Shown piece after piece: positions 60,023-64,000 of a stretch of 64,000 nucleotides of DNA (the stretch's first letter is position 1; the number at the start of each line of letters is the position of its first letter). The notes under the pieces were generated by a model. That model made no database searches, had not been told where the DNA came from, and saw nothing but the letters and a program-made list of their open reading frames with translations. The stretch comes from Variovorax sp. E3 (GTDB lineage Bacteria > Pseudomonadota > Gammaproteobacteria > Burkholderiales > Burkholderiaceae_C): positions 62,001-126,000 of the forward strand of contig NZ_MOWM01000002.1 in the NCBI RefSeq assembly GCF_016082275.1, in the 5' to 3' direction. Position numbers and translations under genes: made by a program.

Positions 60023-60453
60023 AAGAGGACGCAGGAGCAACCACCAGCACGAAGAGCACCCTCATGCCAAGCACCTGCTTTCAGGCAAGTCCCTGGACAT
60101 GCTCAGCCGGCTGCTCAGGATTGACACATGTCGGTCGACCAATTCGCCGGAATGTCAGCACGCAGGCTGGAGTCGACACTGAACGCAGTCGTGTCATGTC
60201 GGCTGTAGCCAATGTCGGGCCTTCGGAGTTTTGCTTGTTCCGTGCCGATCTCTCGCAAATGTTCAGCGCAGCGCCCGCGCGTGCCAATCTGCAGTTCGCT
60301 ACAACGGTCAAACCCTCAGCACCACAGCCGCACTCACCGTGCGCAGGGCACCGGGTACTCCCCGCAGCGAAATAAAGGAGGAGCGAAGCGGGGGACATTC
60401 GCGGAGGGGAGTACCCGGTGTCCTGTGCACTCGCCCTGAAGGAACCGGAAAAC
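60023..60453. other. Gene-free stretch at the right island border
   Basis: No supported gene. It contains repeat copy B and returns to host composition by its end. No terminator with a T-tract is visible after the ATPase gene. Confidence 0.6.
60339..60430. repeat. Hairpin-flanked repeat, copy B (right border of the island)
   Basis: The 42-nt core (60364-60405) is identical to copy A in inverted orientation and contains AAATAAAGGAGGAGCGAAGC. It is enclosed by 25-nt arms (60339-60363 and 60406-60430) that pair at 23 of 25 positions, including CACCGGGTACTCCCC and its complement. It ends 23 bp before the stop of the oxidoreductase gene. Confidence 0.88.
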
Positions 60454-61350
60454 TCAGCGCAGCGCCTCGACCAGATCCAGCACCATCCGGTCCCCACCAA
60501 ACTTCTCGACCCCTTGCGTCAGCAGCGCATCCACAGCCAGCGCAATGCCATGCCCGGCAGACGACTGCTCCGCCATGTCGTTGTAGTACCCCAGGTCCTT
60601 CTTCGCGTTCGCCATCGAGAACTTCAGCGAATCGGTGCTGCCCGTCAGCAGCTTGGGCTTGACGCGTTCCAGTGCCACGCCATTGCCACCGCCCTTGGCC
60701 AGCACGTCGACGAACACATCGGGCGCCACGCCCGCGCGCTGCGCGCACGCTGCAGCCTCGCACAGCAACGCCACCGTCCCCAGCGACACGAAGTTGTGCA
60801 GCAACTTCATCGCATGGCCGGCACCGATGCCGCCCACATGCGTGACGTTCTCGGCAAAGCAGCGCAGCAGCGGCAGGCACGACGCCAGCACCTCCGCATC
60901 GCCGCCCACCAGCAGGTTCAGCCGGCCCTCGGCCGCTTCCTTGGCCGTGCGCGTCATCGGCGCATCGATGAACTTGCCGCCCTTGGCGCTCACCGCCTCG
61001 GCCACCTTGGCGGTGGAAGCAGGCACCGCCGTCGAGCAGTCGATCACCACCGTGCCCGGGCGCAGCGTGCTCAGCGCGCCGGCGTCGCCCAGCATCACCG
61101 CTTCGACCTGCGGCGTGCCCGTGACGCACAAGATCAGCACGTCGACCTGCGCGGCCAGCGTGGCCACGTCCTTCACCGACGTGGCGCCCGCCTTCAGCAG
61201 GCCGTCGATCGGCTGGTTGCCCGCGTGCTCCAGCACCGTGAGCTGGTGGCCGTGCTTGACGATGTTGCTGGCAATGCCGTGGCCCATCAGGCCGACGCCG
61301 ACGAGGCCGACTTTGCGTGGGGTTTGTTTTTGTTGTTCAGTGGTGGTCAT
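60454..61350 (-). CDS. NAD(P)-dependent beta-hydroxyacid dehydrogenase
   Basis: 298-residue member of the 3-hydroxyisobutyrate/tartronate semialdehyde reductase family. Rossmann motif VGLVGVGLMGHGIASNIV, substrate loop IDAPMTRTAKEAAEG (differing from the DAPVSGG of GlxR), and catalytic Lys in GHAMKLLHNFVSLG. The altered substrate loop means that the substrate is not simply inferred from GlxR. It starts 9 bp after the aldehyde dehydrogenase stop, as the last gene of an amidase-dehydrogenase-oxidoreductase operon. Confidence 0.9.
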   Translation of the reverse strand: MTTTEQQKQTPRKVGLVGVGLMGHGIASNIVKHGHQLTVLEHAGNQPIDGLLKAGATSVKDVATLAAQVDVLILCVTGTPQVEAVMLGDAGALSTLRPGTVVIDCSTAVPASTAKVAEAVSAKGGKFIDAPMTRTAKEAAEGRLNLLVGGDAEVLASCLPLLRCFAENVTHVGGIGAGHAMKLLHNFVSLGTVALLCEAAACAQRAGVAPDVFVDVLAKGGGNGVALERVKPKLLTGSTDSLKFSMANAKKDLGYYNDMAEQSSAGHGIALAVDALLTQGVEKFGGDRMVLDLVEALR

Positions 61351-61359
61351 GGGTGGGTG

Positions 61360-62811
61360 TCATCCGTGCTTGATTGCGATGGTCTTGAGGGTCGTGAAAC
61401 CGAGCAGGGCCTCGAAGCCTTTCTCGCGGCCGAAGCCGCTCGATTTGACGCCGCCGAAGGGCAGTTCTACACCACCCGCCGCACCGTAATTGTTCACGAA
61501 GACCTGGCCGCAGTGCAGCTTGTGCGCCATGCGCAGCTGGCGCCCGCCGTCGCGGGTCCACACACCGGCCACCAGGCCGAAGTCCGTGCCGTTGGCCAGG
61601 CGCACCGCCTCGGCCTCGTCGGCAAAAGGCATCACCGCCAGCACCGGGCCGAAAACCTCGCGCTGCGCCAGGTCGCTGTCGTGCGGCACGTCGCGAAACA
61701 GCACGGCCTCTTGGTAGAAACCGGTGGCCGATGCATTGGGCGACACCGTGCCGCGCGCCGCCACCTTCATGCCGCTTGCCTCGGCGGTGGCGACCATGTC
61801 GCGCACCTGGCGAAACTGCTTCTCGTTGATGAGCGGGCCCATGTCCAGGTCTTCGGCGGGCGTGCCCGCGCGCACGGCGGCAAAGCGCTTGGCCAGCCGC
61901 TGCACCAGCTCTTCATAGATCGACTGCTCCACCAGCACGCGGCTGCCCGCCGAGCAGGTCTGGCCCGCGTTCTGGATGATGGCGTTCACCAGCACCGGCT
62001 CGGCCGCGTCGAGGTCGGCGTCGGCAAACACGATCTGCGGCGACTTGCCGCCCAGCTCCAGCGTCACCGGGCAGTGGCGCTCGGCGGCGGCCAGGCCCAC
62101 GCTGCGGCCGGTCATGGTCGAGCCGGTGAACGAAATGTGGTCGATGCCCGGGTGCGCGCACAGCGCCGCGCCGGCTTCCTTGCCGTAGCCCGTCACCACG
62201 TTCAGCGCGCCGGCGGGAAAGCCCACCTCGGTCGCGATTTCTGCCAGCCGCAGCAACGACAGGCTGGCGTCTTCGGCCGGCTTCACCACGCAGGCGTTGC
62301 CCGCGGCCAGCGAGGCGCCCACGCTGCGGCCCGCGATCTGCATCGGATAGTTCCAGGGAACGATGTGGCCCGTCACGCCGTGCGGGTTGCGCACGGTCAG
62401 CACGGTGTAGCCGCGCTCGTAGGGCAGGGTGTCGCCGTGCAGCTTGTCGCAGGCGCCGGCGTAGTACTCCATGTAGCGGGCCAGCGCGGTGGCGTCGTTG
62501 CGCGCCACGCGCAGCGCCTTGCCGGTGTCGCGCGCCTCCAGCTGGGCCAGCTCTTCGTGGTGTTCCATCACGGCGGCGCCCAGCTTGGCCAGCAGCCGGC
62601 CGCGTTGCAGCGCGGTCATGGCGCCCCAGGGGCCGTCGAAGTTCTCGCCCATGGCCTGGCGCGCGGCGCGCACGGCGGTGTCGATGTCGGCGGCCGTGCC
62701 GCGCGCGATCTCGCCGAATTTCTGGCCGTCGCTCGGGTCGATCACGTCGATGGTGGCGTTGCCTTCGGACGCCACGCGGCGGCCGTCGATGTAGTGGGTT
62801 GCTGCGGTCAT
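61360..62811 (-). CDS. NAD(P)-dependent aldehyde dehydrogenase
   Basis: 483-residue ALDH superfamily enzyme oxidising an aldehyde to a carboxylate. GHIVPWNYPMQI and FTGSTMTGRSVG bind the cofactor, the general base Glu lies in TLELGGKSP, and the nucleophile Cys in NAGQTCSAGSRV. ATG 62811 is in MTAATHYIDGRRV, the usual N-terminal strand. It sits 43 bp after the amidase and 9 bp before the oxidoreductase. A betaine-aldehyde or hydroxy-aldehyde substrate is possible. Confidence 0.94.
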   Translation of the reverse strand: MTAATHYIDGRRVASEGNATIDVIDPSDGQKFGEIARGTAADIDTAVRAARQAMGENFDGPWGAMTALQRGRLLAKLGAAVMEHHEELAQLEARDTGKALRVARNDATALARYMEYYAGACDKLHGDTLPYERGYTVLTVRNPHGVTGHIVPWNYPMQIAGRSVGASLAAGNACVVKPAEDASLSLLRLAEIATEVGFPAGALNVVTGYGKEAGAALCAHPGIDHISFTGSTMTGRSVGLAAAERHCPVTLELGGKSPQIVFADADLDAAEPVLVNAIIQNAGQTCSAGSRVLVEQSIYEELVQRLAKRFAAVRAGTPAEDLDMGPLINEKQFRQVRDMVATAEASGMKVAARGTVSPNASATGFYQEAVLFRDVPHDSDLAQREVFGPVLAVMPFADEAEAVRLANGTDFGLVAGVWTRDGGRQLRMAHKLHCGQVFVNNYGAAGGVELPFGGVKSSGFGREKGFEALLGFTTLKTIAIKHG

Positions 62812-62854
62812 TGGGTTGTCTCCTTGCGAACGGCGTCGTTGGACGCCGCCTTGT

Positions 62855-64000
62855 CTATTGGGGTTCCGGCCAGGCGCGCTGTTCTTCGCGGATCTGCTCG
62901 AAGGCGCGGCTGAACTGCAGGACGCCCAGGTCGTCGAAGCGGCGACCGGCAATCTGCAAGCCGATGGGCAAGCCCTCGACCGAGTAGCCGCAGTTGATCG
63001 ACGCGGCCGGCTGCTCCGACATGTTGTACGGCACCGTGAAGCCGATGTGCTCCAGCGGCAGCATCGGGTCGTTGGTGGGCGAGGCGTGGTCGGCGGGCGC
63101 GGGCATGTTCGGCGACACCGGCGAGATCACGAAGTCATACGCCTTGGTGGCCGCAACCGTGGCCGCGCGCGTGGCGATGAACTGGCTGTAGGCGTCGAAG
63201 ATGTGCGCACCCGAGAAACCGGCCGCGCTCTCGGCCCATTCGCGGATGTACGGCAGAATTTTTGCGCGCTGCTCGGCCGTCATGGCCTGCATGTCGAGGC
63301 ACGAACGCATGCGCCAGAAGTGGTCCATGCCCTGCAGCATCTTCGGCGTCATGAAGGCCGGGATTTCTTCGATGTGCGCACCGGCCGCCTCGATGCGTTT
63401 CGCGGCGCGGCGAACGGCTTGCGCAATCTGCGCATCGAGCGGCAGGCCGCAGCCCGCGTCCATGTGCAGCGCCACGCGCTTGCCCTTCAGGAACGACGGG
63501 TCGACCTCGAAGGCGTTCCAGTCGATGGCGGGAGCGGGCAGCTCCGAATAGTCGCGGTCGTCGGGCTGCGCGACCGACGCCATCATCAGCGCCGAGTCGG
63601 CCACGGTGCGCGTCATCGGTCCGGCGCAGCGGCCCATGTAGGGCGTGCTCAGCGGAATGCGGCCGAAACTGGGCTTGAGCGTGTAGATGCCGCACCAGCT
63701 GGCCGGCAGGCGCAGCGAGCCGCCGATGTCGGTGCCCACGTGCAGCGGCCCGTAGCCGGCGGCGGCGGCCGCACCGGCGCCCGCGCTGGAGCCGCCCGGC
63801 GTGCGAGACACGTCCCACGGGTTGCGCGAGAGTTCATGAAAGCTCGACAGGCCCGACGACAGCATGCCCAGGTCGGGCATGGTGGTCTTGGCGACCAGCA
63901 CCGTGCCGTCTTCCTTCAGGCGCGCGGCGGGCGGCGAGTCTTGCGCCATGGGCACGAGCGCATAGGCGGCGGTGCCCAGCGGCATCGGGTCGCCCTCGGT
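62855..64000 (-). CDS. Amidase-signature family hydrolase (partial)
   Basis: C-terminal approximately 380 residues of an amidase; the N-terminus, including the catalytic Lys segment, lies beyond the window edge at 64000. The Gly-Ser-rich signature TPGGSSAGAGAAAAAG holds the cis-Ser, and GTDIGGSLRLPASWCG holds the nucleophile Ser. The C-terminal YSVEGLPIGLQIAGRRFDD is conserved in AS amidases. It is the first gene of an operon with an aldehyde dehydrogenase and a hydroxyacid dehydrogenase, suggesting amide breakdown followed by oxidation. Confidence 0.92.
   Translation of the reverse strand, partial: TEGDPMPLGTAAYALVPMAQDSPPAARLKEDGTVLVAKTTMPDLGMLSSGLSSFHELSRNPWDVSRTPGGSSAGAGAAAAAGYGPLHVGTDIGGSLRLPASWCGIYTLKPSFGRIPLSTPYMGRCAGPMTRTVADSALMMASVAQPDDRDYSELPAPAIDWNAFEVDPSFLKGKRVALHMDAGCGLPLDAQIAQAVRRAAKRIEAAGAHIEEIPAFMTPKMLQGMDHFWRMRSCLDMQAMTAEQRAKILPYIREWAESAAGFSGAHIFDAYSQFIATRAATVAATKAYDFVISPVSPNMPAPADHASPTNDPMLPLEHIGFTVPYNMSEQPAASINCGYSVEGLPIGLQIAGRRFDDLGVLQFSRAFEQIREEQRAWPEPQ

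Noticed and set aside
53405-60453. Integrative element with tRNA attachment site
   Set aside because: No tRNA fragment, direct attachment repeat, integrase or transposase is seen at either border; only the inverted repeat pair is present.

Overview
The window is a high-G+C chromosomal segment from a betaproteobacterium, most likely Variovorax or a close Comamonadaceae relative. I infer this from the G+C bias, the many soil-type catabolic operons and uptake systems, and the mix of glyoxylate, dicarboxylate, amidase and aldehyde dehydrogenase genes. I see no rRNA, tRNA, CRISPR array or insertion sequence.

Layout. 1-6705: glucan cluster, with a GH144-type glucanase, a GH15 glucoamylase and a YddA/SbmA-type ABC protein on the minus strand, divergent from a GH3 beta-glucosidase. 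6724-14066: an NMT1/THI5-type ABC importer and an IclR regulator, divergent from an OPT transporter, a DUF917 (S-Me-THD) protein and an Asp/Glu/hydantoin racemase. 14083-22516: malic enzyme maeB, a flavin-dependent halogenase-like oxidoreductase, and the glyoxylate genes gcl-hyi-glxR with a divergent LysR regulator. 22538-30187: carotenoid oxygenase, a DUF2141 protein, a PerM-like permease, dctA with a GntR regulator, and a patatin phospholipase. 30218-40717: a GntR regulator divergent from a long operon of alpha/beta hydrolase, Opp/Dpp-type ABC importer, cdd, deoC, deoA and deoB. 40739-53404: an MHS-family transporter, a beta-propeller lipoprotein, a methyltransferase, a two-component system, a HAD phosphatase and a fused indolepyruvate ferredoxin oxidoreductase with a divergent LysR regulator. 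53405-60453: a lower-G+C island. 60454-64000: oxidoreductase, aldehyde dehydrogenase and amidase.

The most interesting locus is the island. Two overlapping genes encode a nitrilase-fold protein with an intact Glu-Lys-Cys triad and a long uncharacterised C-terminal part, and a Rad50/SMC-type ATPase with a CxxC zinc hook and an unrecognised N-terminal domain of about 200 residues. This looks like an effector plus DNA-sensing ATPase, a candidate anti-phage system that I cannot match to a named type. The island is bracketed by two inverted copies of a repeat whose 42-nt core is identical while its flanking hairpin arms differ in sequence yet remain self-complementary.

Twelve otherwise well-preserved genes contain 14 small frame-breaking indels, mostly single-base deletions in G or GC runs. 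This pattern points to uncorrected sequencing error rather than mass pseudogenisation, so those genes are annotated as CDS across the break.
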